Below, piece by piece: positions 8,124-17,167 of a stretch of DNA of 29,615 bases. The first letter of the stretch is position 1. The number at the start of each line of letters is the position of its first letter. The stretch is from CAZIWX01 sp964543125 (GTDB lineage: Bacteria > Fidelibacterota > UBA8477): positions 1 through 29,615 of the forward strand of contig CAZIWX010000023.1 of assembly GCA_964543125.1 (NCBI GenBank), read 5' to 3'. The translations under genes and the position numbers were made by a program. The notes under the pieces were generated by a model. That model was not told where the DNA came from. It saw only the letters and a program-made list of their open reading frames with translations, and made no database searches.

Positions 8124-8422
8124 TGGATTTGCTCTCGCTCTTTACGATTTTTGTTCTGGCGATTTTCACGGGTATTGAGTTAATCGCCAAAGTTCCCCCG
8201 TTGCTGCATACACCACTCATGTCCGGATCCAACGGTATTTCCGGTATTACCATCGTGGGTGCGCTGGTGGCAACGGGCGTGGGTCACACAACCCTGGGTA
8301 CGGTTCTAGGCATTCTGGCAGTGATTTCGGCCACCATCAATGTGGTCGGTGGGTTTATGGTCACCGATCGGATGCTGGAAATGTTCAAGCAGAGAAAAGA
8401 TAAGAAAGCCGGGGAGAAGTAG
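8123..8422 (+). CDS. pntAB: NAD(P) transhydrogenase subunit alpha part 2 (membrane)
   Basis: A 99-residue membrane subunit that supplies part of the proton channel domain (dII). Three to four hydrophobic helices are visible (about 3-19, 33-52, 55-80), with the family segment PPLLHTPLMSGSNGISG (25-41) and the C-terminal GGFMVTDRMLEMF. Length is typical for the split form. The ATG shares its A with the stop codon of pntAA. The C-terminal tail is cytoplasmic and basic (KQRKDKKAGEK). Its end is 3 bases from the start of pntB. Confidence 0.95.
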   Translation: MDLLSLFTIFVLAIFTGIELIAKVPPLLHTPLMSGSNGISGITIVGALVATGVGHTTLGTVLGILAVISATINVVGGFMVTDRMLEMFKQRKDKKAGEK

Positions 8423-8425
8423 ACT

Positions 8426-9808
8426 ATGACCACGGAAACCATTACTCCGATCGTCTATCTGATTGCGGCGATCTTTTTCATTCTGGGATTAAAGAAACTC
8501 AGTTCTCCTAAAACAGCCCGCCGGGGTAATCAATATGCCATGTTAGGGATGTTGATTGCTATCGTAATGACCCTGTTTGATAAGAAAATTCTGAGTTATG
8601 AATACATCATTTTAGGATTGATCATCGGTGGCGCCATCGGCGCCATTTCCGCTAAAAAAGTTCAAATGACATCCATGCCACAAATGGTGGCGCTGTTCAA
8701 TGGCTTTGGTGGCATTGCCTCGGCTTTAGTGGCCTTTGCGGAATTGATCAAACTCCCGGCACAACCTGAACTCAGTGTCACCATTACTATTTTTCTGAGC
8801 CTTTTGGTGGGTATGGTGACCTTTACCGGTAGCGTTGTAGCTTATGCGAAACTCCAGGGTATCTTGCGCGGGGCACCCGTTGTGTTGCCGCTACATCAGA
8901 TTCTGAATATTCTGCTGCTCATTGCAGCGGTGGTGTTTGGAGTGCTAAGTGTAGCAGAACCGTCTTTCTACACCTGGTCCATCCTGGTAGTGATTATCGC
9001 TTCTGTTTTTGGAATCACCTTCGTTATTCCCATCGGTGGAGCGGATATGCCGGTGGTTATTTCATTGTTGAACAGCTATTCCGGAATCGCCGCCGCTATG
9101 ACCGGTTTTGTGTTAGGAAATTCGGTGCTTATCATTGCTGGCGCGCTGGTCGGTGCGTCTGGTATCATTCTGACCAACATTATGTGTGTAGCCATGAACC
9201 GATCCCTGACCAATGTGCTGTTTGGAGCCGTCGGTACCGATGGAGGCGCCACAACCAGCGGTGAGAAAGAAACCCGCACGGTGACACGTTATACCGGTGA
9301 AGATGCCGCCGTCATGCTGGATCAGGCTCAAACGGTGATCATCGTTCCGGGTTATGGTTTGGCGGTTGCTCAGGCCCAGCATGTGTTACAGGAGATGGCG
9401 CAGATCCTGATGGACCGGGGATTGAAAGTGCGTTATGCCATCCACCCGGTAGCCGGACGTATGCCGGGACACATGAATGTGCTCATGGCCGAGGCCAATG
9501 TGCCCTATGAGCTATTGGTGGAAATGGACGAGATTAATGATGACTTTAAGGACACCGACGTGGCTTTGGTTATCGGCGCCAATGATGTCACTAATCCGGC
9601 TGCTCGCTATAAGAAGAACAGCCCATTGTACGGGATGCCGATCCTGAATGTGGACCAGGCGCAAACGGTGATGATCGTCAAGCGTTCATTGGGCGCGGGA
9701 TTTGCCGGCGAAGCCAACGAATTATTCTTTGACGAGAAGACAATGATGGTTTTTGGCGATGCTAAAAAAGTGGTGACCGATATTGTTAAAGCCTTGAAAG
9801 AAGAGTGA
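8426..9808 (+). CDS. pntB: NAD(P) transhydrogenase subunit beta (membrane + NADP(H)-binding dIII)
   Basis: A 460-residue subunit. Residues 1 to about 260 contain eight or more membrane helices of domain II with family motifs (MVALFNGFGG, LHQILN, GGADMPVVISLLNSYSG). The C-terminal domain from about 275 is the NADP(H)-binding dIII with VPGYGLAVAQAQ, the HPVAGRMPGHMN segment and KRSLGAGFAGEANELFF. All key motifs are intact, so with pntAA/pntAB a functional enzyme supplying NADPH is expected. A G-rich ribosome binding site lies inside the end of pntAB. The gene is followed by a strong terminator, marking the operon end. Confidence 0.96.
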   Translation: MTTETITPIVYLIAAIFFILGLKKLSSPKTARRGNQYAMLGMLIAIVMTLFDKKILSYEYIILGLIIGGAIGAISAKKVQMTSMPQMVALFNGFGGIASALVAFAELIKLPAQPELSVTITIFLSLLVGMVTFTGSVVAYAKLQGILRGAPVVLPLHQILNILLLIAAVVFGVLSVAEPSFYTWSILVVIIASVFGITFVIPIGGADMPVVISLLNSYSGIAAAMTGFVLGNSVLIIAGALVGASGIILTNIMCVAMNRSLTNVLFGAVGTDGGATTSGEKETRTVTRYTGEDAAVMLDQAQTVIIVPGYGLAVAQAQHVLQEMAQILMDRGLKVRYAIHPVAGRMPGHMNVLMAEANVPYELLVEMDEINDDFKDTDVALVIGANDVTNPAARYKKNSPLYGMPILNVDQAQTVMIVKRSLGAGFAGEANELFFDEKTMMVFGDAKKVVTDIVKALKEE

Positions 9809-9842
9809 GCCGGCGAAGTAATTCCTCGAAATATTATAGCCT

Positions 9843-9876
9843 AAAAAGCCGCCCGATTTTTGGGTGGCTTTTTTTT
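9843..9876 (+). terminator. Rho-independent terminator of the pnt operon
   Basis: AAAAGCCGCCC and GGGTGGCTTTT form a hairpin (one G-T pair) around GATTTTT, followed by eight T, 34 bases after the pntB stop codon. Confidence 0.9.
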
Positions 9877-10073
9877 AAAATAATGGTTGAGAATCGGATC
9901 AACCATTGGGCTATATATAAGAACAGTCACGATCTGTTTAAAATTTCCGAGGCAGTTGGATTACCGATATCCTTCAGTAAAAAAAAAGGTGAACTTCACC
10001 TGAGTCAATATTGGGTCCGAAACCATTAGTAATTATTTTACTCAACTTAAAAGCTATTCTCGCGACTTTTCCG

Positions 10074-13000
10074 CTATCTTTTTGCCACATAAGTTTTTAC
10101 CAACCGCTGATACACATGCCCCTGGTGGTCATCGGCCATGAATTTCAAAATGTAGATTCCCATGCGGATTGTCTGCCCATAGTCCCAATCACCATCCCAG
10201 ACCAATTCACCTACAGCGGCGACCGGTTGATTGTCAGCCAGGGTTGCCATTTTCCGTCCAAAGACATCGTAAATCCGGGCAGTAATATCACCGGATTCAA
10301 AGGGTAGCGTATAAGTGATGATTTGTGAATCATCATATCCGTCCCCATCCGGTGAGAAAGGGTTGGGTGAAAGATGCAGCTCCAACGTTTCCGGTATGGA
10401 ATCCAGGTGTAAACTATTGACAAATCCGGGCGTCTTGCCTCCGGGCGCCACGGAGCTACCCCAATTTGCCTTTGCAGTAGTGGGACCATTGAGCCGGATT
10501 CGTTCCAAGGAAATACCCGGACCACCTCCCCAATCGGCAGCGAAATGAAGCGAATCAACCCAATTGCCCAATGGATCAAGCAATCCAATGAAATCACCGG
10601 TATTATTCAGGTTGGGGAAATCGGTCAGTGTGATGCCGGATTCGCTGACCGGTTCACCAGAGGCCTGAATAACGGCATATTGGTTAGGCGGCAGTGAAAA
10701 AGTTGAGTCAAGCTTTATACCACCGGAAGCATCGGCAACTCCCCAGTTTGAGAGATCCAGCGAATCCGGCCAGCTATTATAGATCTCCACCCATTCCGGT
10801 TTTGGTGATAATGGGGTGTACATGATCTCGGAGATCATGACACTGGGGGCATCGAAAGCAATGAATCCATCAATCCGGAGCGTATCATTTGTAGGATTCG
10901 CATCTGCTTCAAGGTCACACCAGGCCATAAGCCGGAAAGCACCGGGGCTCGCACAATTCAGGTCGAAGGTCACCGTGACCGTATCACCGGGTGAAACGGC
11001 CGGGATCCACTCGCTAAAGCCGGTTACTACAGCACCTGAAATGACACCCTCCAGCCGACCATCGTTTGCAGTTTGGTATCCCAAATTCCAGGCCCGAAAT
11101 GACAGACTGGATTGTGATCCAACTCTTAAACTGAGCGTGTCGAGTTTAGCTTCAATGAGCGTTAAATCCACGGCGACTGGTGTAGCAGTGTTGCTATTAC
11201 ACGGGGAACCACTCTGCGAACTCACCTTCCAATTGGCCGGAGTTGTCGAACCGGAATCCGGCCAAACCCGTTCCAGGCTGTGACCCTGGCTTAATGACCA
11301 TTGGTCATCGTAGGCCAAACTATCCAATGTTCCGCCGGTTCGGTCCAGGAGCCTGATAACATCACTCTGATTGCCGAAGCCCGGCCAGTTTGCGAGGGGT
11401 AAACCGCAGATCGTGGAAAGAAAGTCCTGCGACACAGTCAGTAATTGCTTCGAGGCAAGCGTGAGATTTGTATCAATCCAGCTAACATGGGTGGCATCAC
11501 CCAACCCCAGCGAATTTATTGGAATTTCACGGTCAGACCGGTTTAAGATCTCCACCCATTCCGGTTCACCACTGTCGGGCCAGGGCATGATTTCATTGAT
11601 CACAATGTCCCGGGCATTCAGGCCGACCCAAAAGGCTGAATCAGCTTCAGCTTCGCTTTGACCGGAATAATGGAGGTGCAAAGCATGTTGTCCGGCCGCG
11701 GCCGGTCCGAATACCGGAGTGACTCGGGTTGATTGGTTAAAAGATATTGAGGGTACAAGCAAATCAATGGAGTGGCTTTCATCCATCGTTGCCGTGAGTG
11801 TCCCGTTGGACTCGTCAAAGTGACCGGTTCCTTTAAGCCGGACGACCAGGCGAATGGAATCATCGTATGTCAGGTGGCCGGGGATTTCAATGGAATCAAT
11901 CTTTACCTGAAATGCGGGCCAGGCGATGCTGTTGGTCCAACCGGGCGTGCCCCCGGCCGGATTGATGGCGCTGCCCCAGTTAGCCGGATCGCTAACGGGC
12001 AGCCACACGGCGCGGCGTTCCAGGCTTGCAGATTGGTTCTCACCCCAACCGGTGCTGTAAAGCAGATTATTTACGGTATGACCCGCGGCATCGATCACCA
12101 CCACTGAATCGGTAGTGTTATTCAAGGTGGGCCAGGACTCCGGAACGATGGCGGACGCTCCGTGCAGATCAAAATAGCTATCCAGGTCCACCGCCGCCGA
12201 CAAGACCGCAAACCCACCGCCATCGAGCTTGAGACTCGTGTGGAAAAGATGGTGTTGGGAACCGGCGTCCCGGATACTCCAACCGGCTAAATCAACTTCA
12301 CCGGTATCCACATTCACCAGCTCGATATACTCGGGCTGGTTGCCGGGTGGCGTGGCGTCGATTTCGTTAATTGCCAGCGTTCCCCGTGGGTACCCAATCC
12401 GCAAAGTATCCGTCAGCTCATTATTACCCGGAATTGCATCCCGGGAATTATCGAGATTAAGCTGCAGAGGGCGTAGTCCGCCCCGTAAAAGAGCCAAGTC
12501 CAAGTCCACATTCAGGGTGTCGAAAGCATCCAACCCACCCAGGCCACGATGATATTCAACATCTTCCCAAGTCCAGCGCAAATTACTTGAACCGCCGTTT
12601 TCATATCCACGGTTCACCACCACCACCGTGAGTCGAGCGGAATCCCCGCGCAGTAGGGGCTGATTAAGGCTGTGCCAGGAGGTAAGTGCTAAATCCACCG
12701 GCCGGGGTGTTGCGTCATTGATGTTGCAGGGCGTTCCACCGGTTGGGTTGGGCGTCCAGTTATTTTGATCCAGCGTGCCGGAATCCGGCCAAACCCGTTC
12801 CAGGCTGTGACCCTGGCTTAATGACCATTGGTCATCGTAGGCCAAACTATCCAATGTTCCGCCGGTTCGGTCCAGGAGCCTGATAACATCACTCTGATTG
12901 CCGAAGCCCGGCCAGTTTGCGAGGGGTAAACCGCAGATCGTGGAAAGAAAGTCCTGCGACACAGTCAGTAATTGCTTCGAGGCAAGCGTGAGATTTGTAT

Positions 13001-16000
13001 CAATCCAGCTAACATGGGTGGCATCACCCAACCCCAGCGAATTTATTGGAATTTCACGGTCAGACCGGTTTAAGATCTCCACCCATTCCGGTTCACCACT
13101 GTCGGGCCAGGGCATGATTTCATTGATCACAATGTCCCGGGCATTCAGGCCGACCCAAAAGGCTGAATCAGCTTCAGCTTCGCTTTGACCGGAATAATGG
13201 AGGTGCAAAGCATGTTGTCCGGCCGCGGCCGGTCCGAATACCGGAGTGACTCGGGTTGATTGGTTAAAAGATATTGAGGGTACAAGCAAATCAATGGAGT
13301 GGCTTTCATCCATCGTTGCCGTGAGTGTCCCGTTGGACTCGTCAAAGTGACCGGTTCCTTTAAGCCGGACGACCAGGCGAATGGAATCATCGTATGTCAG
13401 GTGGCCGGGGATTTCAATGGAATCAATCTTTACCTGAAATGCGGGCCAGGCGATGCTGTTGGTCCAACCGGGCGTGCCCCCGGCCGGATTGATGGCGCTG
13501 CCCCAGTTAGCCGGATCGCTAACGGGCAGCCACACGGCGCGGCGTTCCAGGCTTGCAGATTGGTTCTCACCCCAACCGGTGCTGTAAAGCAGATTATTTA
13601 CGGTATGACCCGCGGCATCGATCACCACCACTGAATCGGTAGTGTTATTCAAGGTGGGCCAGGACTCCGGAACGATGGCGGACGCTCCGTGCAGATCAAA
13701 ATAGCTATCCAGGTCCACCGCCGCCGACAAGACCGCAAACCCACCGCCATCGAGCTTGAGACTCGTGTGGAAAAGATGGTGTTGGGAACCGGCGTCCCGG
13801 ATACTCCAACCGGCTAAATCAACTTCACCGGTATCCACATTCACCAGCTCGATATACTCGGGCTGGTTGCCGGGTGGCGTGGCGTCGATTTCGTTAATTG
13901 CCAGCGTTCCCCGTGGGTACCCAATCCGCAAAGTATCCGTCAGCTCATTATTACCCGGAATTGCATCCCGGGAATTATCGAGATTAAGCTGCAGAGGGCG
14001 TAGTCCGCCCCGTAAAAGAGCCAAGTCCAAGTCCACATTCAGGGTGTCGAAAGCATCCAACCCACCCAGGCCACGATGATATTCAACATCTTCCCAAGTC
14101 CAGCGCAAATTACTTGAACCGCCGTTTTCATATCCACGGTTCACCACCACCACCGTGAGTCGAGCGGAATCCCCGCGCAGTAGGGGCTGATTAAGGCTGT
14201 GCCAGGAGGTAAGTGCTAAATCCACCGGCCGGGGTGTTGCGTCATTGATGTTGCAGGGCGTTCCACCGGTTGGGTTGGGCGTCCAGTTATTTTGATCCAG
14301 CGTGCCGGAATCCGGCCAAACCCGTTCCAGGCTGTGACCCTGAGTGATACCCCATCCGGTGTCATAATGCAATGAATCCAAGACATTACCGTATAGGTCA
14401 AGCAGGACGATTTCGTCGCTGGTGTTGGTAAAGCCCGGCCAACTATCCAGGAGAATGCCACAACCGGCCTCGGCCTCAAATTCGCTCATAAGTTCATACC
14501 CACCGGCCTCGATTAAATCATCCGAAGTATTGAAGGTGATGTGAGAGCCGTCGCTGATTCCTAAAACATTAGCTGAAATATCTTCATTTAAAAGATTGTG
14601 CAATTCCAACCATTCGGGTTCTCCCGCGGCTGGCCAGACCATGAATTCATTCAACCTAATATCACCCGCCCGGGGTACGATCCTCAGCGTGTCGAAACGG
14701 GTTTGATTAACCTCGCCGGAATAGTCAAGCTCAACCATATGGGTGCCCACCGATAAACTTTCGTTTCCTAAATCATACACCCCGGAATCACCAAAAGCCG
14801 GAATCCCGGCGGTGGCCGTCGCGATCGTGGCCCCATCGATGGTCAGGATTATGGTTCCCGAATTTGCCGGGGTTGATTGATGACCACGACCGGTTAGAAT
14901 CGCATGGAATTGTAGTAGATCTGTTCGCCGGGGCTGGTTGGGAGAAATCACTAATTCCAGCCCGAGAGCCAATTCCGGCCAGGCGATACTATTATTCATA
15001 CCCGGCGTGATGCCGTCCGATGAAAGGCAACTTCCCCAGTTTGCAGGGTCATCCGGTGGTAGCCAGACCGCACGCCGCTCCAGGCTGACACCCGTCCCGC
15101 CACCCCAACTACCCGAATACCAAAGACTAACTATCCGGTGGTTCAAGGCATCACCGATCCGGATGGAATCACCGCTGTTGTTGAGACTGGGCCAATTCCC
15201 GGGTGATATAAATTCAGTGTCGTTCGTGGGAAGCGCGGGCAGGAGAGTGGAATCCGGAGCGAGGATTAAATATGAATCCGGAGCCAGCCATAACACGCGA
15301 TTCGGGAATTGACCGGTCGTGGAAGTGTTGTCACGAATTTGACAGCGTTGCAGATTCAAGGTATCTGGGGAATTATTAATCAGTTCAACGAATTCGGTCT
15401 GGTCAATTCCCGGTTGATATAAAATTTCGTTGATCATGAGATCATGGGGACGGATGGGGAGTACGATTTCGAAGTCGCTCCGGTTATCGGTGTACACCGT
15501 ATCCCCTGAAACCAGCACTTCTCCCGTGAATGCATTAACGCCTTTATACAAGCCGGGACTCTGAAGCGTCAAGGTAAGCGTGTCGCGCCAGGCCAGGTTG
15601 ACGGCCCAAATGGAATCAACCGGCAATTCAGGTCCGGAGGAGTGCCGGATTATCACCCGGACTGTGTCAATAACCGATAATCCAGCGTTATGCACATGAA
15701 TGTGCACTGGCGCACGGGACCCGGCCAGGGCGGGCAACGGGCCAACACGGATACTGTCCAAGATACAATTGACCAGCGGTGGCGAAATTGAATTAGCGGA
15801 ACCCGGAGTACCATTAAGAGCTGTCCCGATTCCCCAATTCTCAGGATTGTCACCATTTGAAAGAATGATCTTTTCCAGGGAGTAGCCATTGGGCTGGCTG
15901 GTGCTCCAGGTGAACTGACTGACTGTATCGCCCATGGGTGTGATTAACAACAGGGACTCGCCGCTGTTGGAAAGCCCGCCGCTGCCCAGACTGGCATCGG

Positions 16001-16322
16001 TTCCGGAGGTATACACCGGGATGCTATTTGATAATTGTTCACTATAAATACCGTTATCCAAATCGTAATCCGGATCGAAAATTAAAGCGAACTGGTATCC
16101 TTGGATTGAATCAGGACCCGACCAGTGAATCAGGGTATCGGTACCTGAACCATCGGAAATGACCCAATTATCCAAAGAACCCGGTAGCAGGCCGTTGTTA
16201 TGAATTTCGAGGTACTCATTGGCGGTTTCAAGACCGGTGGGATTCACCATGATTTCAGACAACGTGAGTTGTCCCCGGACTATTGAAAGCGTTATGAGTA
16301 TGATCGCAATCGCTCTGATCAT
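10074..16322 (-). CDS. Giant secreted multi-lamin-tail-domain protein with FlgD/T9SS-like C-terminus
   Basis: A protein of about 2,082 residues with signal peptide MIRAIAIILITLSIVRG. The ATG at 16322 is preferred (GGGG 9 bases upstream); ATG 16331 and TTG 16352 are in-frame alternatives. Eight lamin-tail domains (LTD) are recognisable by '.I.E.M..P....PEWVE..N' segments, e.g. SEIMVNPTG, NEILYQPG, NEFMVWPAA, NEIDATPP (twice), NEIMPWPD (twice) and SEIMYTPL. Between them lie CARDB-like beta-sandwich regions (PVDLALTSWHSLNQPL; ARLTVVVVNRG). The last 100 residues (LSPNPFSPDGDGYDD ... IYDVFGRKMATL ... GIYILKF) form a FlgD-Ig/T9SS-like C-terminal domain, which suggests export to the surface. About residues 673-1691 are one exact duplication of 509 residues. 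LTD proteins outside eukaryotes are thought to bind substrates or tether nucleases/hydrolases; no catalytic domain is visible here, so a structural or adhesive role is an inference. It is transcribed alone, divergent from the LPP20 gene. Confidence 0.9.
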   Translation of the reverse strand: MIRAIAIILITLSIVRGQLTLSEIMVNPTGLETANEYLEIHNNGLLPGSLDNWVISDGSGTDTLIHWSGPDSIQGYQFALIFDPDYDLDNGIYSEQLSNSIPVYTSGTDASLGSGGLSNSGESLLLITPMGDTVSQFTWSTSQPNGYSLEKIILSNGDNPENWGIGTALNGTPGSANSISPPLVNCILDSIRVGPLPALAGSRAPVHIHVHNAGLSVIDTVRVIIRHSSGPELPVDSIWAVNLAWRDTLTLTLQSPGLYKGVNAFTGEVLVSGDTVYTDNRSDFEIVLPIRPHDLMINEILYQPGIDQTEFVELINNSPDTLNLQRCQIRDNTSTTGQFPNRVLWLAPDSYLILAPDSTLLPALPTNDTEFISPGNWPSLNNSGDSIRIGDALNHRIVSLWYSGSWGGGTGVSLERRAVWLPPDDPANWGSCLSSDGITPGMNNSIAWPELALGLELVISPNQPRRTDLLQFHAILTGRGHQSTPANSGTIILTIDGATIATATAGIPAFGDSGVYDLGNESLSVGTHMVELDYSGEVNQTRFDTLRIVPRAGDIRLNEFMVWPAAGEPEWLELHNLLNEDISANVLGISDGSHITFNTSDDLIEAGGYELMSEFEAEAGCGILLDSWPGFTNTSDEIVLLDLYGNVLDSLHYDTGWGITQGHSLERVWPDSGTLDQNNWTPNPTGGTPCNINDATPRPVDLALTSWHSLNQPLLRGDSARLTVVVVNRGYENGGSSNLRWTWEDVEYHRGLGGLDAFDTLNVDLDLALLRGGLRPLQLNLDNSRDAIPGNNELTDTLRIGYPRGTLAINEIDATPPGNQPEYIELVNVDTGEVDLAGWSIRDAGSQHHLFHTSLKLDGGGFAVLSAAVDLDSYFDLHGASAIVPESWPTLNNTTDSVVVIDAAGHTVNNLLYSTGWGENQSASLERRAVWLPVSDPANWGSAINPAGGTPGWTNSIAWPAFQVKIDSIEIPGHLTYDDSIRLVVRLKGTGHFDESNGTLTATMDESHSIDLLVPSISFNQSTRVTPVFGPAAAGQHALHLHYSGQSEAEADSAFWVGLNARDIVINEIMPWPDSGEPEWVEILNRSDREIPINSLGLGDATHVSWIDTNLTLASKQLLTVSQDFLSTICGLPLANWPGFGNQSDVIRLLDRTGGTLDSLAYDDQWSLSQGHSLERVWPDSGTLDQNNWTPNPTGGTPCNINDATPRPVDLALTSWHSLNQPLLRGDSARLTVVVVNRGYENGGSSNLRWTWEDVEYHRGLGGLDAFDTLNVDLDLALLRGGLRPLQLNLDNSRDAIPGNNELTDTLRIGYPRGTLAINEIDATPPGNQPEYIELVNVDTGEVDLAGWSIRDAGSQHHLFHTSLKLDGGGFAVLSAAVDLDSYFDLHGASAIVPESWPTLNNTTDSVVVIDAAGHTVNNLLYSTGWGENQSASLERRAVWLPVSDPANWGSAINPAGGTPGWTNSIAWPAFQVKIDSIEIPGHLTYDDSIRLVVRLKGTGHFDESNGTLTATMDESHSIDLLVPSISFNQSTRVTPVFGPAAAGQHALHLHYSGQSEAEADSAFWVGLNARDIVINEIMPWPDSGEPEWVEILNRSDREIPINSLGLGDATHVSWIDTNLTLASKQLLTVSQDFLSTICGLPLANWPGFGNQSDVIRLLDRTGGTLDSLAYDDQWSLSQGHSLERVWPDSGSTTPANWKVSSQSGSPCNSNTATPVAVDLTLIEAKLDTLSLRVGSQSSLSFRAWNLGYQTANDGRLEGVISGAVVTGFSEWIPAVSPGDTVTVTFDLNCASPGAFRLMAWCDLEADANPTNDTLRIDGFIAFDAPSVMISEIMYTPLSPKPEWVEIYNSWPDSLDLSNWGVADASGGIKLDSTFSLPPNQYAVIQASGEPVSESGITLTDFPNLNNTGDFIGLLDPLGNWVDSLHFAADWGGGPGISLERIRLNGPTTAKANWGSSVAPGGKTPGFVNSLHLDSIPETLELHLSPNPFSPDGDGYDDSQIITYTLPFESGDITARIYDVFGRKMATLADNQPVAAVGELVWDGDWDYGQTIRMGIYILKFMADDHQGHVYQRLVKTYVAKR
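11251..12777. repeat. Exact tandem repeat unit, copy 2 in gene direction (1,527 bp)
   Basis: The unit matches 12778-14304 base for base wherever I compared them; the two encoded 509-residue segments are identical. 1,527 is a multiple of three, so the frame is kept. The unit begins with the 38-base seam sequence shared by all three junctions. Upstream of 11251 the match breaks at once (A at 11250 versus G at 12777). Confidence 0.95.
12778..14304. repeat. Exact tandem repeat unit, copy 1 in gene direction (1,527 bp)
   Basis: This copy is adjacent to the one at 11251-12777 with no spacer. It encodes a CARDB-like region, an LTD (NEIDATPP), a second beta-sandwich region and another LTD (NEIMPWPD). 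Confidence 0.95.
14305..14342. repeat. Third, partial copy of the repeat (38-bp seam)
   Basis: These 38 bases equal 11251-11288 and 12778-12815. They encode the segment HSLERVWPDSG at the end of an LTD. Identity stops at 14343 (A versus G at 12816). The short repeat therefore flanks the duplicated unit on both sides and is the likely recombination site. Confidence 0.92.
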
Positions 16323-16520
16323 TGCATTCATCCCCGTTTGCGTAATCGTCAAAAACGTGACTTGGGTAAATTTAGAGGCAAATGCGGCTGGATATCAAGA
16401 TTTTAAATAGCATTGCATTTGGAGACCGGTTATATTCATTCAATATTTGGGAACAATGAGGTTATAAAAGGAAAGTACTTACTACTTTGAGGCCTTAACC
16501 ACCGCTAATAAGGAGGCGAA

Positions 16521-17117
16521 ATGAAGACTTTGTCGAAAATTCTAATGACTGTGAGTGTGATTGCTCTGGTGGCAAGCTGTGGCAGCACACCTTCACCAGC
16601 ACCCGTCGATATGCCCTCACCAAAGGCGGCCGCAAGGCCGGCCACACCCCTGGACCTGCCGGATTGGTATGTTAATACACCGGAAGAAGACGATACCTAT
16701 ATCTATGGTACCGGTGATGCCACTTCCCGTAGAATGAACATCGCGATCAGCAAAGCCCAGCAGGCCGCGCAAGTCATGATCTCGACCCGGACAAAGGCCA
16801 CGGTTCAATCCAAGGTGAAAAATTTCTCCCAGGAAGCCGGTATGAATGAAAATACCCAGGTAGTGGAATTTTATCAGGAAGCCGGCGTGACGGTTTCCAA
16901 TAACACCTTGAGTGGTCTGCAAGTCCTGAAAAAATATCCCTACATGCTGCCCGGTGGATCCTATCATGCCTACGTCCTGGTTGGGCTGAGGAAAGATGTC
17001 GTCAATAAAGCGCTGGTCAATCAGATCAAAGATGACAAGGCTCTGTATGCTGAATTCAAAGCATCTCAAGCCTTCAAAGAATTGGAAGCAGCCACCGGCG
17101 GAACCCCCGGTAACTGA
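16521..17117 (+). CDS. LPP20-like lipoprotein
   Basis: A 198-residue lipoprotein with signal and lipobox VASC (Cys20), a Pro/Ala-rich linker (about 22-46), and a globular domain starting LPDWYVNTPEEDD..YIYGTGDATS, the typical LPP20 opening. The rest (AQQAAQVMISTR, a long coiled stretch, then GGSYHAYVLVGLRKDVV) follows the family pattern of outer-membrane LPP20/FlgP-like lipoproteins. The function of the family is mostly unknown (an antigen in Helicobacter). AAGGAGG is 5 bases before the ATG. It is divergent from the lamin-tail protein gene and 47 bases upstream of the transglycosylase gene, so the two are probably an envelope-related operon. Confidence 0.85.
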   Translation: MKTLSKILMTVSVIALVASCGSTPSPAPVDMPSPKAAARPATPLDLPDWYVNTPEEDDTYIYGTGDATSRRMNIAISKAQQAAQVMISTRTKATVQSKVKNFSQEAGMNENTQVVEFYQEAGVTVSNNTLSGLQVLKKYPYMLPGGSYHAYVLVGLRKDVVNKALVNQIKDDKALYAEFKASQAFKELEAATGGTPGN

Positions 17118-17134
17118 TCCGGTTTTGAAAATAT

Positions 17135-17167
17135 ACCGTACCACGAACCGCGTGGATTGATACGGTG
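17135..17167 (+). promoter_or_regulatory. Hairpin that covers the GTG start of the transglycosylase gene
   Basis: ACCGTA (17135-17140) pairs with TACGGT (17161-17166) and CCACG (17141-17145) with CGTGG (17151-17155), leaving a 5-base loop and a 5-base bulge ATTGA on the 3' side. The start codon GTG (17165-17167) sits in the last pairs. In mRNA this could hide the translation start; no T-run follows, so it does not look like a terminator. Confidence 0.5.

Noticed and set aside
9883..10029. 48-codon ORF after the pnt terminator
   Set aside because: No ribosome binding site, no family resemblance and low-complexity Lys run; it lies directly after the terminator and is probably chance.
11371..14079. 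Plus-strand open frames occurring twice within the repeat (e.g. 12229-12552 and 13756-14079)
   Set aside because: They are antisense shadows of the lamin-tail gene; their identity between copies only reflects the DNA duplication. Composition is not protein-like.
11251..14342. CRISPR array
   Set aside because: The repeat unit is 1,527 bp, coding and in frame; no short repeats with unique spacers occur anywhere in the window.
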